Shown here piece after piece: positions 33,878 to 41,897 of a stretch of 43,635 nt of DNA. Position 1 is the stretch's first letter. The number at the start of each line of letters is the position of its first letter. This DNA comes from Deltaproteobacteria bacterium (GTDB taxonomy: Bacteria; Desulfobacterota; Desulfomonilia; UBA1062). The notes under the pieces are model-generated. The model saw nothing but the letters and a program-made list of their open reading frames with translations. It searched no databases and was not told the DNA's origin. Where the stretch lies: assembly GCA_022703355.1 (NCBI GenBank), contig JAKLDU010000009.1, forward strand, positions 1 to 43,635. Direction: 5' to 3'. The translations under genes were made by a program, and so were the position numbers.

Positions 33878-34165
33878 ATGGTAACGCTCACCAGGTCGGG
33901 CAAGAAGCAGCTCGACAGGCATTACGACGGCAAGGCCGCCCCTCTCCTGCGCATCTACATGACCTACGGCTGAGGGGGTCCGCAGCTGCGGCTGGCTCAG
34001 GATGAGCCAAAAGAGGACGACACCAGGTTCGAGGCCGAGGGCTACACGTTCATCGTGGCAAAAGACCTCGAGGCAATGGCGGGAAGCATCACCATCGACG
34101 CCTCGTTCTCCGGCGTCAAGATTCATTCGGACCTCAGCAAAAAGAGCGGCGCCGGCTGCTGCTGA
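33878..34165 (+). CDS. HesB/IscA-like selenoprotein, in-frame TGA read as selenocysteine
   Basis: A 95-residue IscA/HesB-like protein, a family that binds or carries Fe or FeS clusters with three cysteines. AAGGAGGAA precedes the ATG at 33878. Codons 25-32 read RIYMTYG then TGA (33971-33973), after which the frame continues GGPQLRLAQDEPKEDD, FEAEGYTFIVAKDLEAMAG and SITIDASFSGVKIHS to a C-terminal GAGCC and a TGA at 34163-34165. In Cys homologues the TGA position is the first ligand Cys (G-C-x-G-P). The sequence directly after the TGA can fold: CCGC/GCGG (33980-33991) and GGCTCA/TGAGCC (33994-34008). I read this as selenocysteine 32 rather than a broken gene because similarity is intact on both sides. 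Confidence 0.88.
33971..34008 (+). promoter_or_regulatory. Candidate bacterial SECIS element
   Basis: The 38 bases from the TGA can form a CCGC-AGCT-GCGG hairpin (33980-33991) with an outer TGAG/CTCA pair (33971-33974 with 33996-33999). The alternative is a GGCTCA-GGA-TGAGCC hairpin (33994-34008). Distance and size are right for a bacterial SECIS that SelB binds; the exact fold needs computation. Confidence 0.55.
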
Positions 34166-34303
34166 GCGCCGCACGAACCCGGTGCGGGCGGCCTCTGTTC
34201 GGGGCCGGCCGCGCCGGAATCCCGTTCCCGGCACCGTCGACCCCCCTCCGGATCCGCCCGTATTGACTCGCCCCGGCTCCCCGTTATATTAAGGGCAGAG
34301 CCT

Positions 34304-34795
34304 ATGTCCAGCAAGGTCGACTACCCCATCACCCAGGCGGTGCGGTTCCTGAGGGCGAACAGCATCCCGTTCATCCCCCGCCTCTACCCCTACGAAGACC
34401 ACGGCGGCACCGGCCGCGCCTCGGAGATGCTCGAGGTGCCGGAGCACCGCGTCATCAAGACTCTCGTCATGCAGTCCGACGAAAAGAACCCGTTCATCGT
34501 GCTCATGCACGGCGACCGGGAGGTGTCCACCCGGGGGCTCGCCCGGCGGATCGGGGTCAAGCAGGTCCACCCCTGCGACACGAAAAACGCCGAGAGGCTC
34601 ACGGGCTGCCAGGTGGGGGGCATCAGCCCCTTCGGCACCAGGACGAGGCTCAAGGTCTACGTCGAGTCGACCATCCTCGAGCTGGACAGGATCTACATCA
34701 ACTGCGGCAAGAGGGGGTTCCTCGCGGAGATGGACCCCCGGGCCCTCGAGAAGGCGCTGGCCCCCGAGCGGGTCTCCGTCGCCATAGAACCCTGA
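34304..34795 (+). CDS. ybaK: Cys-tRNA(Pro)/Ala-tRNA deacylase, YbaK/EbsC family
   Basis: A 163-residue trans-editing enzyme that hydrolyses mischarged tRNA, typically Cys-tRNA(Pro). It has the YbaK pattern: TQAVRFLRANSIPFIPRLYPYEDH, VIKTLVMQSDEK with the catalytic Lys, FIVLMHGDREVS, and the loop VGGISPFGTRTRLKVYVESTIL with the G-x-x-x-P motif. Length is normal. The ATG follows AAGGGCAGAG. The GH13 gene begins 14 bases after the stop, so they are one transcript. Confidence 0.94.
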   Translation: MSSKVDYPITQAVRFLRANSIPFIPRLYPYEDHGGTGRASEMLEVPEHRVIKTLVMQSDEKNPFIVLMHGDREVSTRGLARRIGVKQVHPCDTKNAERLTGCQVGGISPFGTRTRLKVYVESTILELDRIYINCGKRGFLAEMDPRALEKALAPERVSVAIEP

Positions 34796-34809
34796 ACGGG
34801 AGGCAGTCC

Positions 34810-36300
34810 ATGCACAGGCCCAGGCGCACCCACCCCAACCTCATCGAGCTCAACGCCTTCGCCTTCATGGACCGGCTCCGCCGGGAGCGCGGCGCGGGCC
34901 TCACCCTCTCCACCGTGCCCACCAGCGTCTGGGAAGACCTCTCAGAGCGGGGGTTCTCGCTGGTGTGGCTCATGGGCGTGTGGAAGCGAAGCCCGGGCTC
35001 CCGGGCGTGCGCGCTTTCCGACCCGGGGCTGAGGCAGGCCTACGACAGGGCCCTGCCCGGCTGGACCGAGGACGACGTACTGGGCTCTCCGTACGCGGTG
35101 TTTTCCTATGAGGTGGACCCGCGCCTGGGGAGCACGGAGGACCTGCTCCTCCTCAGGAAGACCCTGGGCGGGCTGGGCATGGGCCTCATCCTCGACTTCG
35201 TGCCCAACCACCTCGCCATCGATCACCCCTGGACCGCCCGCTTTCCCGAACGGTTCGTCCGGGGAAGCGAGGCCGGCCTCAGAAACGACCCCGGCCTGTT
35301 CTTCACCGCGGCGGGCGGCGCCGTCCTCGCCCACGGCAAGGACCCGTACTTCCCGCCCTGGAGCGATACGGTCCAGCTCGACCACTCCTCGCCCGAGGCC
35401 AGGGACGCCCTCATCGCCGAGCTCGAGCGCATCGCGGCGCTGTGCGACGGCGTCAGGTGCGACATGGCCATGCTCGTGCTCAACGACGTGTTCCGGAAGA
35501 ACTGGGGGGGCTTCCTCCCGGCAGCCCCGGCCCCGGAAACCGAGTTCTGGTCCGATGCCATCCGCCGGGTGAAGACGGACCACCCCTCCTTCCTCTTCAT
35601 CGCCGAGGCCTACTGGGGCCTCGAACCCGAGCTCCAGCACCTGGGCTTCGACTACACCTACGACAAGAAGCTCTATGACCTCATGCTCCACGCCTCTGCC
35701 CGGGAAGTGAAGGCACACCTCTCCGCGGAGGAGGCCTTCCAGGAGAAGTGCGTGCGTTTCGTCGAGAACCACGACGAGAAGCCCGCAGTGAAGGCCTTCG
35801 GCAGGGAGCGCAGCCTGGCCGCGGCCGCAATCGCGGCGACCGCGCCGGGGCTCCACCTGTTCCACGAGGGGCAGACCGGCGGCCTGGCTTCACATCTGCC
35901 CGTCCAGCTCGCCCGCCGGGCCGGGGAGCGGGAGGACCCCGTGGTCGGGGACTTCTACCGCCGCCTCCTCTCCTTCTCCTCCGGAGCGCTCCCGGGAAGA
36001 AGGGGATGGACGCCCCTCGACGTCAAGCAGGCCTGGGAAGGCGACTACAGCTCCGAGAACCTGCTTTCCTGGGCCTGGCACGGGAACGGCTCCCTCAAAA
36101 TCGTCTGCGTGAACTTTTCCGACGAAACGTCCCGGGCGAGGCTGCGCATCCCCCCGGACTTCATCACCCCGGGCCCGCTCACCTTCCGGGACGCGGCCAC
36201 GGACGAGATCTACGTCCGCACCACCGAGGAAATCCTGGGCGGCGGCCTCTTCGTGGAGCTGGCACCCTGGAAGGCCCACCTGCTCGACCTCCTGTCCTGA
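34810..36300 (+). CDS. Cytoplasmic GH13 alpha-amylase-family enzyme
   Basis: A 496-residue glycoside hydrolase 13 protein without signal peptide. The barrel motifs are all seen: GLILDFVPNHLA (region I), DGVRCDMAML with nucleophile Asp218 (region II), FLFIAEAYWG with acid/base Glu266 (region III), and FVENHDE with Asp322 (region IV). A C-terminal beta domain follows (LLSWAWHGNGSLKIVCVNFSD). Intracellular maltose/glycogen-type substrates are likely but unspecified; the short B-domain region and the WKRSP N-terminus are unusual. It starts after GGGAGG, 14 bases behind ybaK. Confidence 0.9.
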   Translation: MHRPRRTHPNLIELNAFAFMDRLRRERGAGLTLSTVPTSVWEDLSERGFSLVWLMGVWKRSPGSRACALSDPGLRQAYDRALPGWTEDDVLGSPYAVFSYEVDPRLGSTEDLLLLRKTLGGLGMGLILDFVPNHLAIDHPWTARFPERFVRGSEAGLRNDPGLFFTAAGGAVLAHGKDPYFPPWSDTVQLDHSSPEARDALIAELERIAALCDGVRCDMAMLVLNDVFRKNWGGFLPAAPAPETEFWSDAIRRVKTDHPSFLFIAEAYWGLEPELQHLGFDYTYDKKLYDLMLHASAREVKAHLSAEEAFQEKCVRFVENHDEKPAVKAFGRERSLAAAAIAATAPGLHLFHEGQTGGLASHLPVQLARRAGEREDPVVGDFYRRLLSFSSGALPGRRGWTPLDVKQAWEGDYSSENLLSWAWHGNGSLKIVCVNFSDETSRARLRIPPDFITPGPLTFRDAATDEIYVRTTEEILGGGLFVELAPWKAHLLDLLS

Positions 36301-36393
36301 TCCCCCTCGCGTGTGAACGAAGGGGAGCTAGGCAAAGAGCATCACGGCGTTACTATATACATTCAGGGGCAGCAGGAAACGGGGAGGACGGGC

Positions 36394-38049
36394 ATGGCCA
36401 CGCTGATCGACGACAAGCTGAGAAAAGAAATCGGGGCGCTCTTCAACACCCTCGAGGAACCGGTTCGGGTGCTGCTCTTCACCCAGGAGGCCCCCTGCGA
36501 AGCCTGCCGCCAGCAGGAGGAGCTCTTGAGGGAGGTCTGCGGCCTCTCGGACAGGATCACCCTCGAGGTGCACGACCTTTTGAAGGAATCGGGCCTGGCA
36601 GGCACCTACGGGATCAGCAAGGTGCCGGGCACCGCCGTGATGGGCGCAGAGGACCGCGGCATCCGCTTCTACGGCGTCACCGCGGGCTACGAGTTCTCGT
36701 CCCTCCTGGAGGCGCTCATCATGGTTTCCCGGGGCAAGTCGGGCCTGAGCGCCGATCTGGAGGACCTCCTCCTGCTCGTCGACGTCCCCGTGCACCTCGA
36801 GGTCATGGTGACGCTGACCTGCCCCTACTGCCCCCGCATGGTCCACCTCGCCCACCAGATGGCCATGGCCCGCGACACCATCACCGCGGACATGATCGAC
36901 TCCGCAGAGTTCCCCCAGCTCGTGCAGCGGTACTCCGTGCAGGGGGTGCCCCGCACGATGATCAACGAGGTCTCGGCCTTCGAAGGGGCCCTGCCGCCCC
37001 TGGACGCCGTCATGGAGGTCCTCAAGGCGGTCAAGCCCAGGGAGTACGAACGCATCGACGCGCAGATGCGCACGTCCCGCGGCGAGATGCTCGCCTCGAA
37101 GGCCGACCCCCGGGTGACCTACCAGGTGGCCATCGTCGGGGCAGGCCCCGCGGCCATGACCGCGGCGATCTACGCGGCGCGGAAGGACCTGAAGGTCGCC
37201 CTCATCGGCGGGCACGTGGGCGGCCAGATCACCGACACCGCCGACGTGGAAAACTGGCCGGGCGTCCCGAACATCAGCGGCAGGGATCTGTCCGAGACCT
37301 TCCGGGCCCACGTGGAGCGCTACGCCATCGACGAACTCCTCGAGGTGAACGTGAACTCCGTGAAGAAGAACGGGGGCGCCTTCCAGCTGGAGGCGTCCGA
37401 CGGCACGGTCTACACGGCCAGCTCCGTCATCTTCTGCGCGGGCAAGCAGTACCGGACGCTGGGCGTCCCCGGCGAGAACCGCTTCGTCGGGAAGGGCATC
37501 GCCTTCTGCGCCACCTGCGACGCCCCCCTGTACCGGGACAGATCCGTGGCAGTGGTGGGCGGGGGCAACTCGGCCTTCACCGCCGCGAGGGACCTCCTCC
37601 CCTTTGCCCGGGAGATCCACCTGGTCACCCTGCTCCCCCAGTTCCAGGCCGACCCGCCCCTCGTCAGCGAGGTGACGGGCTCGCCCCGCGTCCACGTGCA
37701 CAGGTCCGTGCAGGTGAAGGAGTTCCTCGGCACCGACAGGCTCGAGGGCATCCGCGTGGAGTCGAACGACGGGAAGGAGCGCTTCGACCTCCCGGTGGAG
37801 GGGGTGTTCCTGGAGATCGGCCTTGACCCGAACACGAGCGCGGTCAGGGACCTCGTGGAGCTCAACGAAAAAGGCGAGATCCCCGTGGGGAGGGACCAGT
37901 CGACCTCCGTGGCGGGCTTCTTCGCCGCGGGCGACGTCACCGACGAGCCCCAGAAGCAGATCGTCGTGGCGGCGGGGGCGGGGGCGAAGGCCGCGCTCTC
38001 GGCGTACGAGTACGTGCTCGGAAGCACGCTCACGGTGCCGGGCGGATAG
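36394..38049 (+). CDS. Redoxin-thioredoxin reductase fusion
   Basis: A 551-residue flavoprotein. Residues 1-230 are two tandem thioredoxin folds like archaeal/thermophile protein disulfide oxidoreductase or AhpF-NTD, with CEAC (35-38) and CPYC (143-146), the second with a PRTMIN cis-Pro loop. From ~245 follows a complete thioredoxin reductase: FAD motif GAGPAAMTAAIYAARKDLK, redox CATC (372-375), GGGNSAFTAA for NAD(P)H, and GFFAAGDVTDEPQKQIVVAAG. So reductase and redoxin are in one chain, as in AhpF. The start at 36394 follows GGGGAGGACG; an in-frame start at 36313 has no similarity. Confidence 0.92.
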   Translation: MATLIDDKLRKEIGALFNTLEEPVRVLLFTQEAPCEACRQQEELLREVCGLSDRITLEVHDLLKESGLAGTYGISKVPGTAVMGAEDRGIRFYGVTAGYEFSSLLEALIMVSRGKSGLSADLEDLLLLVDVPVHLEVMVTLTCPYCPRMVHLAHQMAMARDTITADMIDSAEFPQLVQRYSVQGVPRTMINEVSAFEGALPPLDAVMEVLKAVKPREYERIDAQMRTSRGEMLASKADPRVTYQVAIVGAGPAAMTAAIYAARKDLKVALIGGHVGGQITDTADVENWPGVPNISGRDLSETFRAHVERYAIDELLEVNVNSVKKNGGAFQLEASDGTVYTASSVIFCAGKQYRTLGVPGENRFVGKGIAFCATCDAPLYRDRSVAVVGGGNSAFTAARDLLPFAREIHLVTLLPQFQADPPLVSEVTGSPRVHVHRSVQVKEFLGTDRLEGIRVESNDGKERFDLPVEGVFLEIGLDPNTSAVRDLVELNEKGEIPVGRDQSTSVAGFFAAGDVTDEPQKQIVVAAGAGAKAALSAYEYVLGSTLTVPGG

Positions 38050-38197
38050 CGCTCACCCGCCTGCTCCCCGTCGGCACCCGCACACTTAGATGCCCATGCC
38101 CGGGAAGAACTCCGCGTCGGCCAAGAAAGCGGCCTGCCGCCCGACAGGGCGAACACGGCCTTGTGCCCCATGCTCAGGGGCAGGTAATACCCCACGG
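38050..38197. other. Convergent gap
   Basis: No gene is supported. A TGCCCC/GGGGCA hairpin (38164-38169 with 38177-38182) is present but lacks a U-run. Confidence 0.3.
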
Positions 38198-39775
38198 TCA
38201 GCGCCCGTTGAGCCTTCCGAACAGGGAGCGGTTCTTGCGGTAGATGGCCGTGAAGGCGTCGAAGACCCCGTCGTAGAGGGCACGGTGCTCCGGCCGCGGT
38301 TCGAAGGTGCGGTCGTACTCCATGAAGCCCGGGATGTCGTCGAAGGAGATCTCGCCCAGGCCCACGGCCGCGATGAACGCGGCGCCCCGGGCGTTCGCCT
38401 GCCGGGGGAGCACGGGCCGCCTGAAGGCCCTGTCCATGACGTCCGCGAAGATCTGGCACCAGAGCTCCGAGCAGGCCCCGCCGCCCACGATGGCGAGCGG
38501 GTCGAGCCTGCGGCCTGCGAACCGCTCCACGAACTGCAGGCTCCAGCGGGTGTTGCAGGCGACCCCCTCGAGGAAGGCGCGGGCGATGTCGCGGAAGGTC
38601 GTGGTCTTGGACAGGTTGTAGAGCACGCCCCGGGCGCTGGGGTCGTCCACCGGGGTCCGTTCGCCGTTGAGCCAGGGGGTGAAGATGACCCCGCGGCTCC
38701 CGGCGGGCACGCCCGAGGCCGTCCGGACGAGCCCTTCGTAGGCGTCCTCGGGACGCTCGCCGGGGCTGACGCCTTCAGGGCCGTACATGACGTTGTTCAG
38801 GAGAAAGTCGAGGCAGCCCCCGGCCATGTCCTGTTCGTTCACGCTCTGGTACCTGCCCGGGATCGCCGTGGGGAACGAGGCGATGGAGTGCAGGACGTCG
38901 GTCCTCTTGAAGGGGACGATGCACTGAACCCAGGAGGAGGTGCCGATGTAGACGTGCCCCTCGAAGTCCCGCACCGCGCCCGACCCGATGCACGCGCACT
39001 GGTGGTCGGGGGAGCCCGCCACCACCACCGTGCCCCTTCTGAGCCCCATCCGGTCGGCCACATCCCCGAGCACGGGCCCCAGGACGTCCACCGACTGCTT
39101 CAAAGGCGGGAGCTTCGCCCTGTCGATGCCGGCCAGCCTGATGAGCCCGTCGTCGTAGGCAATGGCGTTCGGGTTGCGGGTGTCCGTGAGCCAGAACAGC
39201 TGGATGGCGTCGTACGTGGAGGCCAGCTCGCCCGTGAGCCTTCCGTTCAGGTAGTCCTTGCTGGGGAGGAACAGGTGGGCCCTCGCGTAAAGCTCGGGCC
39301 GCTCGTTTTTCCAGAAGAGCACGTGGGCGATGTCGTCCTTGCCCGAGAGGGTGGGCCCGCCCGCGGTCTTCGGGAGCCACCTGAGGATCTTCCCGAGCCC
39401 GTAGCCCTCGAAGCTCACGAGCCCCTTCATGAGGGCCTTCACCCAGGGCGCCCCCCGGGAGTCCATCCAGGTGAGCGCGTTGGCGAGGTGCATGCCCCGG
39501 CTGTCAACGGCCACCGTGGTGGAAAACGTGCTCGAGACGCACACCGCGGCGATGTCTCCGGCGGGCACCGCGCCCCTGGCAGTGAGCGAGGAGGATGCGG
39601 CCAGCACGCCCCGCCACCAGTCGTCGGGGTCCTGCTCCGCGCCTCCCCCCGGAAGGTACGTGATGGGGGTGGGGTGGAAAACCGAGTCTTTCACCTGCCC
39701 GTGGGTGGAGACGAGGGACGCCTTGATGCCCGACGTCCCGTGGTCGATGGCGAGGACATACCGCCGCTTCTCCAT
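38198..39775 (-). CDS. FGGY-family carbohydrate kinase
   Basis: A 525-residue sugar or polyol kinase of the ribulo/xylulo/glycerokinase group. It has the phosphate motif VLAIDHGTSGIKASLV, GGAEQDPDDWW, the adenosine-region VYIGTSSWVQCIV, RGVIFTPWLNGERTPVDDPSARG, and AIVGGGACSELWCQIFADVMDRAFRRP (the FGGY C-terminal signature region). The closest functional class (xylulokinase-like) is inferred from general layout; the substrate is uncertain. The ATG follows AGGAGGGGCGG. It comes 30 bases after the saccharopine-dehydrogenase-like gene and is co-transcribed. Confidence 0.92.
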   Translation of the reverse strand: MEKRRYVLAIDHGTSGIKASLVSTHGQVKDSVFHPTPITYLPGGGAEQDPDDWWRGVLAASSSLTARGAVPAGDIAAVCVSSTFSTTVAVDSRGMHLANALTWMDSRGAPWVKALMKGLVSFEGYGLGKILRWLPKTAGGPTLSGKDDIAHVLFWKNERPELYARAHLFLPSKDYLNGRLTGELASTYDAIQLFWLTDTRNPNAIAYDDGLIRLAGIDRAKLPPLKQSVDVLGPVLGDVADRMGLRRGTVVVAGSPDHQCACIGSGAVRDFEGHVYIGTSSWVQCIVPFKRTDVLHSIASFPTAIPGRYQSVNEQDMAGGCLDFLLNNVMYGPEGVSPGERPEDAYEGLVRTASGVPAGSRGVIFTPWLNGERTPVDDPSARGVLYNLSKTTTFRDIARAFLEGVACNTRWSLQFVERFAGRRLDPLAIVGGGACSELWCQIFADVMDRAFRRPVLPRQANARGAAFIAAVGLGEISFDDIPGFMEYDRTFEPRPEHRALYDGVFDAFTAIYRKNRSLFGRLNGR

Positions 39776-39805
39776 CCGCCCCTCCTTTCGAGGCCGCCTT
39801 CGGGC

Positions 39806-41032
39806 TCAGATGTCGAGCTTTTCCACCCTGCCCGTCTCGTCGATGCGCTCCACGATCACCCCGCCGAAGGAGTCGCCGCCCTCCTTCTTCCCGTCGAGCT
39901 TCATGACCTTCGAGATGAGCCCGATGAAGTCGAGGGGGTCGACGCAGGCCTCGGGCGGGAGGACTCCCGGCCCGGAAACCTTCCCCATGACCATGAGCAT
40001 GACACCCATGGCGGCAGGGATGCCCGTGCCCTCGCCCAGGGCCTGGGAGCGCGAGGCCATGTGGAAGCGGTACTCCTGGCGCCTGCCGTCCTTCGTCCCT
40101 CTTGCCACCACGGTGCAGCACCCGCAGGGCTTGCCGAAGCCCGAGGCCTTGAGGATCTCCCCGCGCTTCTGGATGATGTAGGCCACGGTGAAGTCGTGGG
40201 GTGAAACCGGAGAGCCCTTCACCACCACCGGCTCCCGGGAGTTCAGGCCCAGGGCACAGAGGTCCTTGGTGAGATTGTAGTACTCGATGGGCAGGACCGA
40301 GCCCTTGTTGGTGACGTTTCTGACCTTCAGATGCCGGGGCAGCGTCACCTGCTCGGGGTGGGGGTAGGGAAAGATGGGGATGTTCTTTCCGATCACGGGG
40401 AAGTCGAAGGTCTGCCGGAGCGCGATCCCGTCCTCCTCGAAGAACTTCACGTACCTGAGCCTGCCGTCCAGGAACATGGGGATGTCGATGCTCATGCAGT
40501 GGAAGCGGTGGCCGATGACGCCCTCGCCCTCGAAGGCCTCACCCCCGTGGGTGTGGAAGATGTCGATGGAGTCGGTCTCGTCGAGGAGCGTCGTGGCTGC
40601 GAGCTTCGCCAGGAGGTTGGTGGCTCCGGGGGAGCTCCCCATGCCGATGAGCGCGGTTACGCCCTTCGCTTTTGCCCGGGCGTCCAGGTCCAGGAGCTCC
40701 AGGGTCGCGTCCACGTCATCGCACACGTCCACGTAGTCGACACCCAGTTCGAGCACCGTCTCCACGATGGTCCTGACGCTTTGGTAGAAGGGCCCCACGC
40801 AGTTGAGCACCACGTCGCAGCCCTGCATGGGCCCGGTGAGGGAAGCGGGGTCCTGTGCGTCGATCTTCACGGCCGTGACCCTGCCCGCGCCGGCCTCCGA
40901 GGCGATGGCGTCCGCCCGGGACAGGTCGCGGTCGCCGATGACCACGCCCGAGAACAGGTCGCTTGCCGCAAGCGTCCTGACCGCCACGCTCCCCACCGCC
41001 CCGCACCCGCCGAGCACGATGACCTTTGCCAT
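39806..41032 (-). CDS. Saccharopine dehydrogenase-like oxidoreductase
   Basis: A 408-residue NAD(P)-dependent protein of the saccharopine dehydrogenase/LYS9-type family. The Rossmann start is VIVLGGCGAVGSVAVRTL, followed by IGDRDLSRADAIA, DVVLNCVGPFYQ, VDYVDVCDD, GMGSSPGATNLLA, and a C-terminal domain with EYYNLTKDLCALGLNSREPV. Members act on diverse amino-acid or other substrates, so the reaction is unassigned. A CGCC motif (PCGCCTVV) in the C-terminal part is an odd detail. It precedes the FGGY kinase; the pair may serve one unknown pathway. Confidence 0.88.
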   Translation of the reverse strand: MAKVIVLGGCGAVGSVAVRTLAASDLFSGVVIGDRDLSRADAIASEAGAGRVTAVKIDAQDPASLTGPMQGCDVVLNCVGPFYQSVRTIVETVLELGVDYVDVCDDVDATLELLDLDARAKAKGVTALIGMGSSPGATNLLAKLAATTLLDETDSIDIFHTHGGEAFEGEGVIGHRFHCMSIDIPMFLDGRLRYVKFFEEDGIALRQTFDFPVIGKNIPIFPYPHPEQVTLPRHLKVRNVTNKGSVLPIEYYNLTKDLCALGLNSREPVVVKGSPVSPHDFTVAYIIQKRGEILKASGFGKPCGCCTVVARGTKDGRRQEYRFHMASRSQALGEGTGIPAAMGVMLMVMGKVSGPGVLPPEACVDPLDFIGLISKVMKLDGKKEGGDSFGGVIVERIDETGRVEKLDI

Positions 41033-41273
41033 GGAGAACCTCCCTGCATTCGATTTTATGATTTAACTTCGTTCAGGATTTCCGGGGTTGTCAAGGGAAA
41101 TGTGGGGAGGGAAACAGGGGAATAAAGCAAGCCGGCAGGGGCAGGACCCCGCGGCAGGGATGCGGGGCCCGTGCTGTCGTTCATTCCCTTGTGTGCCCCC
41201 GGACGGTCAATCGGTGGACGATCTTGAGGCCGCTCGGAGCTCTCCGGCCTCCACCCGTCTTCGAACCGGACGG
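41033..41273. other. Gap with 3-prime-end duplication
   Basis: No gene is supported. Besides the duplicated segment (next entry) it holds AT-rich DNA at 41055-41085 that should carry the promoter for the minus-strand gene starting at 41032. Confidence 0.4.
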
Positions 41274-41301
41274 TCAATCGGTGGTGACGATCTTGAGGCC
41301 G
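41199..41301 (-). repeat. Duplicated 3-prime end of the FmdE gene
   Basis: CCGGACGGTCAATCGGTGG, then ACGATCTTGAGGCCG at 41199-41232, recurs at 41266-41301 with a 2-base difference (GGTGGACG against GGTGGTGACG). The second copy holds the last codons and stop of the FmdE-like gene. The first is a downstream copy, so the gene end was duplicated by about 67 bases of offset. Confidence 0.8.
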
Positions 41302-41897
41302 GGCTTCCCCTCGCGGGCGTCGTCCCGGGGGTCTTTCCCGTACGGGCTCCCCCCCTGGCAGGCGAGGCACGAGGGACCGTCCTTGATGGGGTACGCCTCG
41401 TTGCAGACCGGGCACTTCCCGACGGCGCCCTTCCCCTTCTTGCCCAGGAAGGCGCCCTCGACCTGTATGCGCCGGGCGGTGAGGATCTCCGGTCCGGCCT
41501 CTATGATCTGGTCCCTGAGCCTGTTCGCGTCCTGCTCCTTCTTGGATTTGAGCTTGAAGAACCAGTCCCTGATCTCGGGCCAGTCCTCCACTTTCTTCGA
41601 ATCGAGGGACACCCTCACGCCCTCGCCCTGATACTTGTCGAACAGGCTCAGGGCGAAACGGCCGAAGTCCATGACCCGGAGCCAGCCGTTGCCGATGGTG
41701 CAGGGGGTGAGCAGCTGGATCGCGTCGGGCAGGCAGGTCCTGGTTTCGGAGATGGCGTCGTAGAGCAGGTCCTGGGGGAAGTCCTTCCGGGCAAGGTCCA
41801 CCATGAACCCGCCGATGATGAGTCCCGGCGCGACGTTGCCGTGGAACGACTTGACCATGTGCATGTAGTCTTCAACAGAGTAGGGTCCGATATTCAT
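41274..41897 (-). CDS. fmdE: FmdE-family molybdenum/tungsten-associated protein
   Basis: A 207-residue protein of the formylmethanofuran dehydrogenase subunit E family. The N-terminal domain has DYMHMVKSFHGNVAPGLIIGG with the conserved His, then LTPCTIGNGWLRVMDFGRFAL; a C-terminal zinc ribbon is formed by KCPVCNEAYP and SCLACQGG. In non-methanogens FmdE usually accompanies molybdate or tungstate transport. Its ATG overlaps the ModC stop as ATGA, so it is coupled to that gene. Possible roles are metal or cofactor delivery to Mo/W enzymes, unproven. Confidence 0.88.
   Translation of the reverse strand: MNIGPYSVEDYMHMVKSFHGNVAPGLIIGGFMVDLARKDFPQDLLYDAISETRTCLPDAIQLLTPCTIGNGWLRVMDFGRFALSLFDKYQGEGVRVSLDSKKVEDWPEIRDWFFKLKSKKEQDANRLRDQIIEAGPEILTARRIQVEGAFLGKKGKGAVGKCPVCNEAYPIKDGPSCLACQGGSPYGKDPRDDAREGKPGLKIVTTD

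Noticed and set aside
33971-33973. Reading the HesB-like gene as a pseudogene broken by a nonsense mutation
   Set aside because: Both halves keep full family similarity, the stop is TGA exactly at a conserved Cys position, and stem-loops follow it. A random nonsense mutation would be unlikely to fall there.
38086-38283. Short minus-strand frame ending AEFFPGMGI between convergent genes
   Set aside because: Most of it is antisense or out of frame with the kinase gene, and no start signal is present.
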